From an uncultured bacterium (lineage in GTDB: Bacteria; Desulfobacterota_D; UBA1144), in NCBI GenBank assembly GCA_913050325.1, contig CAJWZP010000003.1, forward strand, positions 62,001 to 126,000: a stretch of 64,000 nt of DNA, written 5' to 3'. Under the pieces are notes generated by a model. The model had not been told where the DNA came from and ran no database searches. It saw nothing but the letters and a program-made list of their open reading frames with translations. A program made the translations under genes and the position numbers. Of the stretch, positions 18,502 through 28,153 are shown one piece after another (position 1 is the first letter of the stretch; the number at the start of each line of letters is the position of its first letter).

Positions 18502-19081
18502 TTATTTTTATAGAATGTATTTCTTTATTAATACTACTATAGTAATTTTGGAATTTTGTAATCGGTAAGTTTTGATTTACATTCTCTTTATACTCTTTAA
18601 ATTTAGAATTGCTGATTTGATTCTTTATAAAGTCTAAATATTCTTTCGAATCAGTATTTATATTAATTTCACCTTTTTTTTTAATTATTGAAAAGAGGGT
18701 ATCTAAAAATTCCTTAGTTAATATCCTATTTTTAGAGTGTCTGTCTTTAGGCCATGGATCAGGGTTATTGATATAAATTTCGTTAATATTTTTTGAAAAA
18801 AAAATTTTATTTGTTAAAAATGAAACATTAAAATTCATAAATTTTACATTTCTAACATTATCTTTGTTTAATTTTTTTAATCCTTTAAGTATTCTTCCAT
18901 ACTTTATATCTATACCGAGATAAAATTTATTTGGATTTCTTTTACCTAATTCAATTATGAATTCTCCCTCACCACATCCTATATCTAGTGATAAGTTTTC
19001 CTTATTATTGAGAAGGAAAATATTATTTGGTTCAGAAGGATCAACGTAGCCTTCTTCAAAGTTTCTTATTTTATATTTCAT
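18491..19081 (-). CDS. trmB: tRNA (guanine-N7-)-methyltransferase
   Basis: A 196-residue class I methyltransferase that makes m7G46 in tRNA. The S-adenosylmethionine loop is LDIGCGEGEF, and the family-specific NNPDPWPKDRHSKNR is intact, including the PDPWPKxRH core. Slightly short at the N-terminus compared with E. coli TrmB, as in many bacteria. Its start overlaps the aroB stop by 11 bases, placing it downstream in the same unit. Confidence 0.93.
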   Translation of the reverse strand: MKYKIRNFEEGYVDPSEPNNIFLLNNKENLSLDIGCGEGEFIIELGKRNPNKFYLGIDIKYGRILKGLKKLNKDNVRNVKFMNFNVSFLTNKIFFSKNINEIYINNPDPWPKDRHSKNRILTKEFLDTLFSIIKKKGEININTDSKEYLDFIKNQISNSKFKEYKENVNQNLPITKFQNYYSSINKEIHSIKIIKS

Positions 19082-20147
19082 TTAAATATTCTTTTAAAGT
19101 TTGTTCTATTTTTTTATCAGTTATTTCTACAGTAAATTTTTTATTTCTTTTCTTTATGTTTCCAATTTTATCAGGAAGTGAGAAAGTAATTTTTGATTTT
19201 TTATTTTTTTTATCTAATTTGATAAATTCCAAAATTTTTGGTATGTCAGATTTCTTATATATTGTTTTCCTTAAATGATATTTATCTAATATTTTTAATA
19301 TTCTTTTATAATCCCCACTCGAGAACTCTAAATATTTTTTTGCTATTAATGACTCGATTGCCATACCTGTTCCGATACAGTCACCATGCGATTTTTTATA
19401 TGAGTATAACTTCTCAAGACCATGACCAATAGTATGTCCAAAATTTAAAATACTTCTTAAATCTGATTCTTTAAAATCTTTTTGGATAACCTCTACTTTT
19501 ATTTTGATGCATTTTTTCAATATTTTATTAATTTCAAACTCATTATTATCAAGAAAATTATCATTTATTTTTTCTAGTTTTTTGAAAAGGTTATAATCTT
19601 TAATAATTCCATATTTTATTATTTCAGCCATTCCTTGTCTAATTTCTTTATTTGGTAGAGTTTTGAGAAAATCTGAATTTACAATAATTTCTTTTGGATT
19701 ATAAAATGTTCCAATTAGATTCTTTCCTTTATTATTATTAATTCCAGTTTTTCCACCTATAGAGCTGTCTACTATCGCTACCAACGATGTAGGGATGTGA
19801 ACTAAATCTACACCTCGGAGATAAGTTGATGCTAAATATCCCGTCAAATCACCTATAACACCTCCACCAAAGGCGATTATTAATGAATCCCTATTAAATT
19901 TTAATTCCAGTAATTTATTTTCCAGTTTTTCTTTGACTCTATTTGATTTAGATTTTTCTCCAGGGGAAATTTTCAATATATTAATGTCTTTATTCATTAT
20001 TTCTTTATGAAATATCTTGTGAACGTTACTATCTGTAATTAAAGCAATATTATGATATTTTTTTGTGGAAGCTCTAAAAAAGTCTTTTAATGATTTATTG
20101 AAATTTATTGAATAAATTTCATTCCTATGTTTATTTCTTACAATCAT
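19071..20147 (-). CDS. aroB: 3-dehydroquinate synthase
   Basis: A 358-residue NAD- and metal-dependent enzyme converting DAHP to 3-dehydroquinate in the shikimate pathway. The nucleotide-binding segment FGGGVIGDLTGYLAS, the substrate-binding VDSSIGGKTGIN, and the metal-binding NFGHTIGHGLE are all present. It starts one base before the end of the apt gene region (adjacent, no gap), so apt-aroB-trmB read as one unit. Confidence 0.95.
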   Translation of the reverse strand: MIVRNKHRNEIYSINFNKSLKDFFRASTKKYHNIALITDSNVHKIFHKEIMNKDINILKISPGEKSKSNRVKEKLENKLLELKFNRDSLIIAFGGGVIGDLTGYLASTYLRGVDLVHIPTSLVAIVDSSIGGKTGINNNKGKNLIGTFYNPKEIIVNSDFLKTLPNKEIRQGMAEIIKYGIIKDYNLFKKLEKINDNFLDNNEFEINKILKKCIKIKVEVIQKDFKESDLRSILNFGHTIGHGLEKLYSYKKSHGDCIGTGMAIESLIAKKYLEFSSGDYKRILKILDKYHLRKTIYKKSDIPKILEFIKLDKKNKKSKITFSLPDKIGNIKKRNKKFTVEITDKKIEQTLKEYLNEI

Positions 20148-20657
20148 TTAATAATTAATTAATGAAAAAATATTTTTACAATTAATATTTTTTCTACCCT
20201 CTAAATTTAATAACTCGATAACAAATAAGGTTGTTTCAACTTTAGAATCAAAATTATTAACTAATTTTTCTAAAGCTGATATAGTTCCTCCTGTTGCAAG
20301 TAAATCATCAATAATTGCGACTTTAGAATTAGGTTTTAAAGAATCAATATGCATTTGAAAGCAATCAGAACCATATTCAAGTTCATATTCCACCTCAAAA
20401 GTCTTGTATGGGAGCTTCCCTTTTTTTCTAGCTATTACTAAATTTTTATCCAAATTAAAGCAAACTGCAGAGGCAAAAATAAAACCTCTAGATTCTGGTG
20501 CTATAATGGAATCAATATGCTCAGGGATGTTGGCAGATAATTGATTTACAACATATTTAAAAGCTGATGAGTCTTTAAGAATTGGGGTTATATCTCTGTA
20601 AGTAATCCCATCTTTAGGAAAATCAGGAACACTTCTAACTAATTTTTTTAAATCCAT
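20148..20657 (-). CDS. apt: Adenine phosphoribosyltransferase
   Basis: A 169-residue type I phosphoribosyltransferase that salvages adenine to AMP. The N-terminus VRSVPDFPKDGITYRDITP is diagnostic of Apt. The PRPP-binding loop is AIIDDLLATGGT, and SRGFIFASAV forms part of the base pocket. The gene overlaps the upstream membrane-protein gene by 10 bases and abuts aroB. Confidence 0.93.
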   Translation of the reverse strand: MDLKKLVRSVPDFPKDGITYRDITPILKDSSAFKYVVNQLSANIPEHIDSIIAPESRGFIFASAVCFNLDKNLVIARKKGKLPYKTFEVEYELEYGSDCFQMHIDSLKPNSKVAIIDDLLATGGTISALEKLVNNFDSKVETTLFVIELLNLEGRKNINCKNIFSLINY

Positions 20658-21223
20658 TTATAGTATAAATATATAATCAAAATTAGTATTAAGCTAATCA
20701 TTAAAATTTTAAATTTATTTGAATTTGTTATTTTATAAAACTTATCACCAAATTTAAAAGCTAAAATTCCGAAAAGATAAAATCTTAAACCCCTACCTAT
20801 AATTGAACCAAGTAAGAAAGGAATAAAATTCACCTTCATCACACCTGCTGTAATACAAAAGATTTTGTACGGTAGTGGCGTAAAAGCTGATGTCAACATT
20901 ATTAAAAAAGTCTCATCGTTAATTGATATTTTTAATTTCTCTATCGAATCTAAATTTTTAACAATAAAATCAATATTTTTTTTTAATGCATAATTAATAA
21001 GTATTTCACCAAAATAATAAGCTAATGACCCACCTAATACTGAAAAGAAAGTACATATAAGAATATTTTTTATAACATTTTTATATTTATTTTTTATACA
21101 TAACAAAGCCAAAAAAGGATCAGGAGGTATTATGAATACAATAGATTCAGTAAAAGATATCAATGACATTATAAAAATGCCTTTCTTTCCTTTTGCCAAT
21201 TGATTTAATTTATCTTTTATCAT
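20648..21223 (-). CDS. DedA/VTT-domain (YqaA-type) membrane protein
   Basis: A 191-residue inner-membrane protein with about five hydrophobic segments. The conserved VTT pattern is visible: PPDPFLALLC near the N-terminus, GGSLAYYFGE in the centre, and SIIGRGLRFYLFG with its basic residue towards the C-terminus. Relatives of this family act in lipid or undecaprenyl-phosphate transbilayer movement; the exact substrate here is unknown. It overlaps surE by 14 bases and apt by 10, so it belongs to the same unit. Confidence 0.75.
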   Translation of the reverse strand: MIKDKLNQLAKGKKGIFIMSLISFTESIVFIIPPDPFLALLCIKNKYKNVIKNILICTFFSVLGGSLAYYFGEILINYALKKNIDFIVKNLDSIEKLKISINDETFLIMLTSAFTPLPYKIFCITAGVMKVNFIPFLLGSIIGRGLRFYLFGILAFKFGDKFYKITNSNKFKILMISLILILIIYLYYKWI

Positions 21224-21956
21224 CGATGTTAATATTAAATTTTTTAAACTTATTATCTGTATAATTTGTTGTTAGTGGAGTTATTGTTACATAACCATTT
21301 TTTAAAGCATTTATATCACTTCCATTTTTTGACTTATAACTTAAATCATTACCGCCAATCCAATGATACTCATATCCTCTTGGATCTTTTTTGGTTAATA
21401 TTCTATGACCATATGCTCTTTGTCCTTGTTTTGTAAATTTAATACCTTTTATATCTTCTTCGATTAAATTAGGAAAATTAATATTTAAGAAAAAATTTTT
21501 AACTTTAGTCTTTATTATTTTATCTAATATTTTGCTAAATAGATTTGCACAATTATCAAACTTTGGATTTTTTTTATTACCAATTGATACAGCAATGGCA
21601 TTAATACCATGTAAATAGCCTTCTCTCGCGGCACCCACTGTTCCTGAATAGTTTATATCATCTCCAACATTTGCACCATCATTAATACCCGATATTACTA
21701 AATGAAATTTTTCGTGGATTTTATCACTATTAATTGCAAAATTTACACAATCTGCAGGGAGACCCGAGACCGAATAAATATCCTTCTTAATCTTTTTACA
21801 TCTCAAAGGTCTATTTAAGCTAATAGAATGACTTGTAGTGCTTTGATTATTTTCAGGTGCTACTATAATAACTCTACCAAATCTTAATAAATATTTTTTT
21901 AGGATATTGATTCCATCAGCTCTATAACCATCATCATTTGTTAACAATATATTCAT
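21210..21956 (-). CDS. surE: 5'/3'-nucleotidase SurE
   Basis: A 248-residue metal-dependent nucleoside monophosphate phosphatase linked to stationary-phase survival. The metal-binding LTNDDGYRADGI opens the protein; VSGLPADCVN and VISGINDGANVGDDINYSGTV supply the remaining active-site loops. Length is normal. It lies just downstream of tRNA-Pro, 8 bases past that gene's end. Confidence 0.94.
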   Translation of the reverse strand: MNILLTNDDGYRADGINILKKYLLRFGRVIIVAPENNQSTTSHSISLNRPLRCKKIKKDIYSVSGLPADCVNFAINSDKIHEKFHLVISGINDGANVGDDINYSGTVGAAREGYLHGINAIAVSIGNKKNPKFDNCANLFSKILDKIIKTKVKNFFLNINFPNLIEEDIKGIKFTKQGQRAYGHRILTKKDPRGYEYHWIGGNDLSYKSKNGSDINALKNGYVTITPLTTNYTDNKFKKFNINIDDKR

Positions 21957-21964
21957 AAATTAAA

Positions 21965-22037
21965 TCGGGGTGATTGGACTTGAACCAACGACCCCTGGTC
22001 CCCCAGACCAGTGCGCTACCAGCTGCGCCACACCCCG
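21965..22037 (-). tRNA. tRNA-Pro (anticodon GGG)
   Basis: A complete cloverleaf on the minus strand: acceptor CGGGGTG/CACCCCG with discriminator A, D-arm CGCAGCTGGTAGCGC, anticodon stem CTGGT/ACCAG around a loop reading GGG, and T-loop TTCAAGT. No encoded CCA. It lies 4 bases after the MerR-type regulator gene, so it is probably processed from that transcript. Confidence 0.95.
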
Positions 22038-22041
22038 TTAT

Positions 22042-22383
22042 TTATGGAGCATCAATAATTTTTTGAATTTTATTTTTAATAATTTGTAATTTTTTGATAA
22101 TATTTTTTTCCCTATCAATTTTTTCAGATAATTTCTTATCAAAATTATTATAATTTGTATTTATTTTAATTTCATTATGAAATTTATTTAAACTTATTAT
22201 AATTTCTATAGCATCATGATGATATAATTTATGAGTATAACCTGAAGTAGTTCTAAGTTGTTTTTTTAATGACTCAAATTTATTAGTCCAATATCTTATT
22301 TTAGATGAACTAACGCCTGTTATTTTTTCTAATTCTCCAATCTTATAGTAATATTTAATTTTTTCATCTGAGACTGACAACAT
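22042..22383 (-). CDS. MerR-family transcriptional regulator
   Basis: A 113-residue protein with an N-terminal MerR winged helix (YYKIGELEKITGVSSSKIRYW at residues 12-32, given here only as its landmarks) followed by a lysine-rich helix that would form the dimer coiled coil. No C-terminal effector domain or cysteine sensor is present. In some proteobacteria, for example Pseudomonas, a similar small MerR gene lies between ihfA and a tRNA-Pro gene; here the tRNA-Pro neighbour is kept but ihfA is not. The target is unknown. Confidence 0.8.
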   Translation of the reverse strand: MLSVSDEKIKYYYKIGELEKITGVSSSKIRYWTNKFESLKKQLRTTSGYTHKLYHHDAIEIIISLNKFHNEIKINTNYNNFDKKLSEKIDREKNIIKKLQIIKNKIQKIIDAP

Positions 22384-22407
22384 TAAATGAAAATAAGATA
22401 TTAAATT

Positions 22408-23016
22408 TTATCTGTCAATTGATTTTATTTTAAAACTATTTCTATGGAGAAATGATCTTTGAAATTTTCTTATGTTTTCAATATGTTCTTTTGTACCATA
22501 TCCAACATTGTTATATAAATTGTAAAAAGGAAAAATTCTATCATATTTTCTGATAATAAAATCTCTAATAAATTTTGCTATTATTGATGCTGCTCCAATA
22601 ATTTTACATTTATCATCACCTTTGATAATTTTAAATTGTTCACAATCTAAATTTGGTATTTTTTTGTCTCCATCAACAAATATAAAATCTACAGGATTAT
22701 CTAAATCAACAATTGATTTTCTCATAGCTTCAAAGGTTGCAAATGAAATATTAGTTTTATCGATGAATCTGTTTGAAGAAAATCCCAATCCAAATTTACA
22801 TTTAGTTAATAAGAATTTTCCAACAAATTCATTTCTTTTTTTTTCTGATAATTTTTTAGAATCTTTAATTAAGCTCATATTTAATGATAGAAATTCTTGA
22901 TTTAATAATACGCAACAAGCTATAACAGGGCCAAATAAAGAACCTTTTCCTACTTCATCAATCCCAATAATATTTTTATATTTTTTAAGTGCATTGGATT
23001 CATAAGTAGAAATTAT
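22408..23016 (-). CDS. rnhB: Ribonuclease HII, apparently starting at ATA
   Basis: RNase HII removes RNA from RNA-DNA hybrids and single misincorporated ribonucleotides. From the first ATG (22878) only 156 residues would result, lacking the first catalytic motif. The same frame continues upstream without a stop and encodes GIDEVGKGSLFGPV, carrying the first Asp-Glu, preceded by YESNALKKYKNIIG, which matches the family's usual Y/FE...Y..I.G lead-in. Other catalytic residues are in FVDGDKK and AASIIAKFIRD. No ATG, GTG or TTG occurs in this upstream part. An in-frame ATA at 23016-23014 overlaps the dapA stop as ATAA and would give 202 residues, the normal family length. An ATT follows directly and is an alternative. 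Confidence 0.85.
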   Translation of the reverse strand: MISTYESNALKKYKNIIGIDEVGKGSLFGPVIACCVLLNQEFLSLNMSLIKDSKKLSEKKRNEFVGKFLLTKCKFGLGFSSNRFIDKTNISFATFEAMRKSIVDLDNPVDFIFVDGDKKIPNLDCEQFKIIKGDDKCKIIGAASIIAKFIRDFIIRKYDRIFPFYNLYNNVGYGTKEHIENIRKFQRSFLHRNSFKIKSIDR

Positions 23017-23906
23017 ATTTTCTGAATTTTCTTTAATCTTTTTAATTCCTCGTTAATTTTCTTGTAATATTTTGGATCTAACTTAGTCAACGGTAACCTT
23101 AATTCGTTTTTTATTAGATTATTTTTTGCTAGTGCATATTTTATGGGTATCGGATTTGTTTCAACAAATAATAGTTTATTAATCTTTTTTAAATAAGAAT
23201 TTATTTGATTTGATTTCTTTATATTGTTACTCATGTAGAAATTATACATTTGAGAGCAATAGTGTGGATATAGATTTGATGTTACTGAAATAAATCCACT
23301 ACCTCCATTCTTTAAAATATCTAGATTAAGGTTATCCTCTCCAGATAATATTAAAAATTTCTCAGTACATTTTTTTTTAATTTCAATAATTTTTTTTAAA
23401 TCTCCGCTAGCTTCTTTAATTCCTATTATGTTTTTATTCTTTTTTTCAAGTTCTTGAATTGTTTTAGAATCTAAACTAATTACTGATCTACCTGGAATGT
23501 TATATAAAATTATTGGCAATTTAGTATTGGATGCTATTGAATTAAAATGATTATATAATCCTCTTTGTGTGGGTTTATTATAATATGGAACAACTTGTAA
23601 ACTTGCATCAGCACCAAGAGATTCAGCTTTTTTTGTTAATTCAATTGCTTCTTGTGTTGAATTTGATCCTGTGCCTGCTATAACTGGAATTCTTCTTTTT
23701 ACCTCTTTAACTGTAATTTCAATAACTTTTATATGCTCTTTATGGCTCAAGGTAGGTGATTCCCCAGTTGTTCCACATGGTACAAGTCCGTGAACACCAT
23801 TATCAATTTGTCTCTTTATTAACTTTTTTAAATTCTTTTCATCAACTTTACCAAGTGAATTAAATGGTGTAACCAATGCTGTTATACAACCACGAATATT
23901 AACCAT
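23013..23906 (-). CDS. dapA: 4-hydroxy-tetrahydrodipicolinate synthase
   Basis: A 297-residue class I aldolase-type enzyme condensing pyruvate with aspartate semialdehyde on the way to lysine and diaminopimelate. It has the substrate loop CGTTGESPTL, the tyrosines of the proton relay in VVPYYNKPTQRGLY, YNIPGR, and the Schiff-base lysine in GIKEASGD. It follows asd after 21 bases, so two consecutive steps of the pathway are encoded together. Confidence 0.94.
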   Translation of the reverse strand: MVNIRGCITALVTPFNSLGKVDEKNLKKLIKRQIDNGVHGLVPCGTTGESPTLSHKEHIKVIEITVKEVKRRIPVIAGTGSNSTQEAIELTKKAESLGADASLQVVPYYNKPTQRGLYNHFNSIASNTKLPIILYNIPGRSVISLDSKTIQELEKKNKNIIGIKEASGDLKKIIEIKKKCTEKFLILSGEDNLNLDILKNGGSGFISVTSNLYPHYCSQMYNFYMSNNIKKSNQINSYLKKINKLLFVETNPIPIKYALAKNNLIKNELRLPLTKLDPKYYKKINEELKRLKKIQKI

Positions 23907-23927
23907 GCATATATTCTACAACACATA

Positions 23928-24923
23928 TTACATTACTAAAAGTTCTGCAATTTGAACCGCGTTTAAGGCGGCACCTTTCCTAATTTGGTCACCAACAATC
24001 CAAGCAGATATGGCATTTTTTTTTGTGAAATCCTTCCTTATTCTACCTATTATGCAGTTGTCTTTATTGGTTGAATCTAATGGTGTCGGATATTGATTTT
24101 TCTTTATATTGTCACTGATATCAATACCTGGAAATTTTTTAATTTCATTTTTAATTTTATTGATATTAAAACTTTTTTTAAATTCTATATTTAAACTTAT
24201 ACTATGTGATCGCATAACAGGAACTCTAACAGTTGTTGCGGAGAATGATATATCTTTATTGTCTAATATTTTTCGTGATTCATTATGAAGTTTCATCTCT
24301 TCTTCTGTAAAACCATTATCAAGAAAATTACCAATTTTTGGTATAACATTGAAGGTAATATTTTTATCAAAAACATTTTTTCTTATTTTATCTTCATTTT
24401 TATAGAATCTAGTATTATGAATTAATTCATCAATTCCAGAATTCCCTGCACCTGAAACTGATTGAAAGCTGGTAGCGACGACTCTAACAATTTTATTGGA
24501 GTTGTCGATTGGTTTTATACCCATTAAGCTTATAATTGTAGTACAGTTTGGGTTAGCAATAATTTTTCTTTTAGTTTTTTTTATTGCACCAGAATTAATC
24601 TCTGGAACAATTAAAGGAATATCTTTATTAAGTCTAAAAGCTGAACTATTATCTATGACGTAAGAACCAAGCTTTTCACAAATTGGTGCATAGATTTTAC
24701 TTAATTTGGAACCTGCGGCAAAAAAAACAATATCAAGGTTTTCTAAATTTTTCTTACTAATTAAGTTTAATTTATATCTATTTTTCTTAAAGGTAATTCT
24801 CTTTCCTAAGGATTTTTTAGAGGCAAAAAGTTTTAACTCAGAAATAGGAAATTTTCTATTATCTAATATTTTTAATATTTCCTTACCAACAGCTCCTGTA
24901 GCACCTACAATCCCAATTCTCAT
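23928..24923 (-). CDS. asd: Aspartate-semialdehyde dehydrogenase
   Basis: A 331-residue NADPH-dependent enzyme reducing aspartyl phosphate to the semialdehyde, the branch compound for lysine, threonine and methionine. The dinucleotide loop GIVGATGAVG opens the protein; the catalytic cysteine is in ANPNCTT; SVSGAGNSGIDEL and the arginine/histidine of the VPVMRSHS segment complete the site. The frame is open to a TTG at 24935, but the ATG at 24923 puts the dinucleotide loop at the usual position and lies one base after the rpiB-like stop. Confidence 0.94.
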   Translation of the reverse strand: MRIGIVGATGAVGKEILKILDNRKFPISELKLFASKKSLGKRITFKKNRYKLNLISKKNLENLDIVFFAAGSKLSKIYAPICEKLGSYVIDNSSAFRLNKDIPLIVPEINSGAIKKTKRKIIANPNCTTIISLMGIKPIDNSNKIVRVVATSFQSVSGAGNSGIDELIHNTRFYKNEDKIRKNVFDKNITFNVIPKIGNFLDNGFTEEEMKLHNESRKILDNKDISFSATTVRVPVMRSHSISLNIEFKKSFNINKIKNEIKKFPGIDISDNIKKNQYPTPLDSTNKDNCIIGRIRKDFTKKNAISAWIVGDQIRKGAALNAVQIAELLVM

Positions 24924-24924
24924 T

Positions 24925-25362
24925 TTAATTATCAATGCTCCTAATATTTTTCATCTCAGCTTTATCTACTTTAGTATTGTGCCAGCCATCTATAATTTTT
25001 TTTATATTTTCTCTATCAACTGACATTATTCCCATTGTAAGTATATTCGAATCATTCCATTTTTTTGCACATATTGCAATTTCCTCTGTATTACATAGAC
25101 TAGCTCTAATGCCTTGGAATCTGTTTGCAACAATTGTTACACCTGTCCCTGTATAGCAAAATATTATTCCCTTATCTATTTCCTTTGATTGAATATCAAT
25201 TGATATATTTTTAGCAATTTCTACCCATGAAATTTTTTCATTATTTATTGTTCCATATAGCTTTATAATAAATCCCATATTTTCTAAAATAGTCTTAGTT
25301 TTTTTAACAATTTCGTCATCACTATCAGCACCAAGTCCAATTTTAAGCTTTTTTAAATTCAT
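24925..25362 (-). CDS. RpiB/LacA/LacB-family sugar-phosphate isomerase, divergent
   Basis: A 145-residue protein with the RpiB fold. CYTGTGVTIVANRFQGIRAS is close to the family core and keeps the catalytic-base cysteine. Two other usual features are altered: the N-terminal G(C/A)DHxG is ADSDDE, without the histidine, and the ring-opening histidine of HND is replaced (KKWNDSN). A standard ribose-5-phosphate isomerase B role is therefore doubtful; relatives of this fold isomerise other sugar phosphates such as tetrulose phosphates. It sits between uvrA and asd with gaps of 8 and 1 bases. Confidence 0.75.
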   Translation of the reverse strand: MNLKKLKIGLGADSDDEIVKKTKTILENMGFIIKLYGTINNEKISWVEIAKNISIDIQSKEIDKGIIFCYTGTGVTIVANRFQGIRASLCNTEEIAICAKKWNDSNILTMGIMSVDRENIKKIIDGWHNTKVDKAEMKNIRSIDN

Positions 25363-25370
25363 TTTACTTT

Positions 25371-28085
25371 CTATATATTTAAATATTTACCCGTGACTGA
25401 ATTTGTATTTTTTGAAATCTCTTCAGGGGTTCCACACGCAATAACATTTCCTCCTTTATCACCACCACCCGGGCCAATATCAATTACATAATCTGCTATC
25501 TTTATTATATCTATATTATGTTCAATAATTAAAACAGTATTTCCCCTATCTACAATCATATTGAAAGTTTTTATTAATTTCCTTAAGTCATCAACATGTA
25601 ATCCAACAGATGGCTCATCTAATATAAATAAAACGTTTTTTTTGTTTTTAGATGTTAGATATTTAGCAATTTTAATTCTTTGGGACTCCCCACCTGATAA
25701 CGTACTAGATGGTTGTCCAAGTTTTAGATATCCTAATCCTACATCAACTAAAATATTTAATAATTCAATGATCTTTTTATTTTTTTTAAAAAAAATTGTT
25801 GCTTCATCAATTGTTAAATCCAATATCTCAATTATATTTTTATTTAAAAATTTTATATTTAATATTTCATCTTTAAATCTCTTACCGTTACAAACTTCAC
25901 ATTCTATTTCGACATCCGAAAGAAACTGCATTTCAATTGTTTCTTTACCTTCTCCTTTACAGTGTTCACATCTTCCACCAGCAGTATTAAATGAAAAATT
26001 TCCAGGAGTAAAATTCAATTCCCTCGCTTCTTCTGTTTCAGACATTATTTTTCTTATCTCATCATATATTTTCAAATAACTAGCCGGATTTGATCTTGTA
26101 CTTTTTCCTATTGGTTCTTGTGTAATCATTACAATTTCATCAATATTTTTTAATCCTTTGATTTGATCAATATTTCCCGCATTTTCAAAACTTTGACCAA
26201 ATTCTTTAATTGCATTTCCATAAAAACAGTCATAGATAAGTGAGCTTTTTCCTGACCCTGAGACGCCAGTTATTGCTGATATTAGATTCAATGGAATTCT
26301 TATATCAACATTCTTAATATTATTTTTTGATGCGCCTTTAATGATAATGAATTCATTTGCTTTTCGCCTTTTATTTGGAATCTCTATTTTTTCTTTACCA
26401 AATAAATATTTTCCAGTTATGGAATTATGATTTTTCTTTAGGCCTTTTGGATTACCATAATATACTACATCACCACCGAGTTGCCCTGCTTTAGGACCCA
26501 TCTCAACAATCCAATCAGCTTTTTTAATAATATCTAAATCATGTTCAATTAAAATTACTGTGTTGTCTAAATATTGAAGATCTTTGATTGTTTTAAATAA
26601 TTTTTCCACATCCATTTGATGAAGTCCTATAGATGGTTCATCTAATACATAAAGTGTATCTGTTAGTTCTGATCCCAATTGTTGAGCAAGGTTTACCCTT
26701 TGAGCTTCTCCACCAGATAGAGTTCTAGAGAGTCTCGACATAGTTAAATAATCTAATCCAACTTCTCTCAAATATTTTAATCTTGACTTTATTTGCTTCA
26801 TTGGTTCATCTATTATTTTTAAATCTTTTTCTTTAACTTTAAGACTAGTAAACATCTTTAAAAGATCATCAACATTTAATTCTCCAATATCTTTTAATGT
26901 TTTATTTTTTAATTTTACGTTTGAAGCAAGAACGCCAACCTTGGAACCATTACACTTTATACATTCATTGGGCGATCTGTATTTTGATAATAAAACTCTG
27001 ACATGCATTTTATATGCTTTTGCTTCTAATCTTTTAAAAATTCCTCTAAGCCCTTTGTATTCATCATCGCCATTTAATAAAAGATTTATAGTTTTTTTTG
27101 ATAATTTTTTAAATGGTATTTCTGTATCAATTTTTAATCTATTACAAAATTCCATGAATCTTTTCTTTGGAAAAGAGAGAGATGGCCTATTAAGAATTGA
27201 AATACATCCTTGATGAATAGATAAGTTTTTGTCTTGCACAAGTAAATCAATATCTGGTAGAAGAACATTGCCAAAGCCTTTGCACTCCTTACAGGCACCA
27301 TCTGGGCTATTAAAAGAAAATTTATTTGGTGATAGAGATTTATATTCTTTTAAACAATTTGGGCAACTGAATTCTTTTTTATAGTCCTTTGACTCATTTG
27401 TTTCACTATTGTCAAAAATTGTTACCGTTTTAAAAGTTTGAAAAGCTAACTCTAGAGATTCAATTATTCTAGATTTATTTTTTAAATTTGATTGAATATT
27501 ATCAAATAAAGGAAAGTTTATTTTTTCCTCAGATGAAATATTTAATAATTCCGGTTTGCCATTCAATATATGCTCGACAACACCAATTTTTTTTAATTCT
27601 TTAGTGGAAATATTTTGAATATTTTTTCCACATATATAAATTTTTTCATCTTTATATTCTTTAATTAAATTATCACATATCTGACTATTGGATAAATTCT
27701 CACATTTATCTCCACATTCAGGGCAATGTATCTCTCCAATTTTACTAAAAATAATTCTTATAAAATCATAAATTTCAGTCATCGTCCCCACGGTGGATCT
27801 TGAATTTTTAATGTTATTTCTGCTTTCAATACAAATAGATGGAGGAAGTCCCTCTAAACTATATACATCAGGTTTTTCAATTTTTTCTAAGAATTGTCTT
27901 GCATAGGTTGACATTGACTCAAGATATCTTCTGCGACTCTCAGAGTGAATTGTATCCAAAGCAAGAGAAGATTTTCCAGACCCAGATAAGCCAGTTATTA
28001 CAGATAACGAATACCAAGGGATTTCTAAATCAATATTGTTTAAATTATTGGCATTTGCACCTTTTATACTAATCTTTTTATTCAC
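25371..28085 (-). CDS. uvrA: Excinuclease ABC subunit A
   Basis: A 904-residue UvrA, the damage-recognition ATPase of nucleotide excision repair. It has two ABC modules, each with Walker A ([11 protein letters not shown] and [10 protein letters not shown]), signature ([12 protein letters not shown] and [12 protein letters not shown]) and Walker B. Two zinc modules are intact, CPNC...CKEC and CEHC...CEVC, the second being essential for DNA binding. Slightly shorter than the 940-residue E. coli protein. The start is GTG; no in-frame ATG is better placed. uvrB and uvrC are not in the window. Confidence 0.96.
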   Translation of the reverse strand: MNKKISIKGANANNLNNIDLEIPWYSLSVITGLSGSGKSSLALDTIHSESRRRYLESMSTYARQFLEKIEKPDVYSLEGLPPSICIESRNNIKNSRSTVGTMTEIYDFIRIIFSKIGEIHCPECGDKCENLSNSQICDNLIKEYKDEKIYICGKNIQNISTKELKKIGVVEHILNGKPELLNISSEEKINFPLFDNIQSNLKNKSRIIESLELAFQTFKTVTIFDNSETNESKDYKKEFSCPNCLKEYKSLSPNKFSFNSPDGACKECKGFGNVLLPDIDLLVQDKNLSIHQGCISILNRPSLSFPKKRFMEFCNRLKIDTEIPFKKLSKKTINLLLNGDDEYKGLRGIFKRLEAKAYKMHVRVLLSKYRSPNECIKCNGSKVGVLASNVKLKNKTLKDIGELNVDDLLKMFTSLKVKEKDLKIIDEPMKQIKSRLKYLREVGLDYLTMSRLSRTLSGGEAQRVNLAQQLGSELTDTLYVLDEPSIGLHQMDVEKLFKTIKDLQYLDNTVILIEHDLDIIKKADWIVEMGPKAGQLGGDVVYYGNPKGLKKNHNSITGKYLFGKEKIEIPNKRRKANEFIIIKGASKNNIKNVDIRIPLNLISAITGVSGSGKSSLIYDCFYGNAIKEFGQSFENAGNIDQIKGLKNIDEIVMITQEPIGKSTRSNPASYLKIYDEIRKIMSETEEARELNFTPGNFSFNTAGGRCEHCKGEGKETIEMQFLSDVEIECEVCNGKRFKDEILNIKFLNKNIIEILDLTIDEATIFFKKNKKIIELLNILVDVGLGYLKLGQPSSTLSGGESQRIKIAKYLTSKNKKNVLFILDEPSVGLHVDDLRKLIKTFNMIVDRGNTVLIIEHNIDIIKIADYVIDIGPGGGDKGGNVIACGTPEEISKNTNSVTGKYLNI

Positions 28086-28153
28086 ATTATTATTTTAACC
28101 ATTTTTTTGATACCTTGAATTTTTTTAACAATCGAGTAATTTATTTTTATCTA

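Noticed and set aside
22981-22986. A frameshift in rnhB at a run of six T (A on the coding strand), since an ATG at 23003 would come into frame with one extra base
   Set aside because: The upstream in-frame residues YESNALKKYKNIIG match the usual RNase HII lead-in, so the present frame is intact; the problem is only the start codon.
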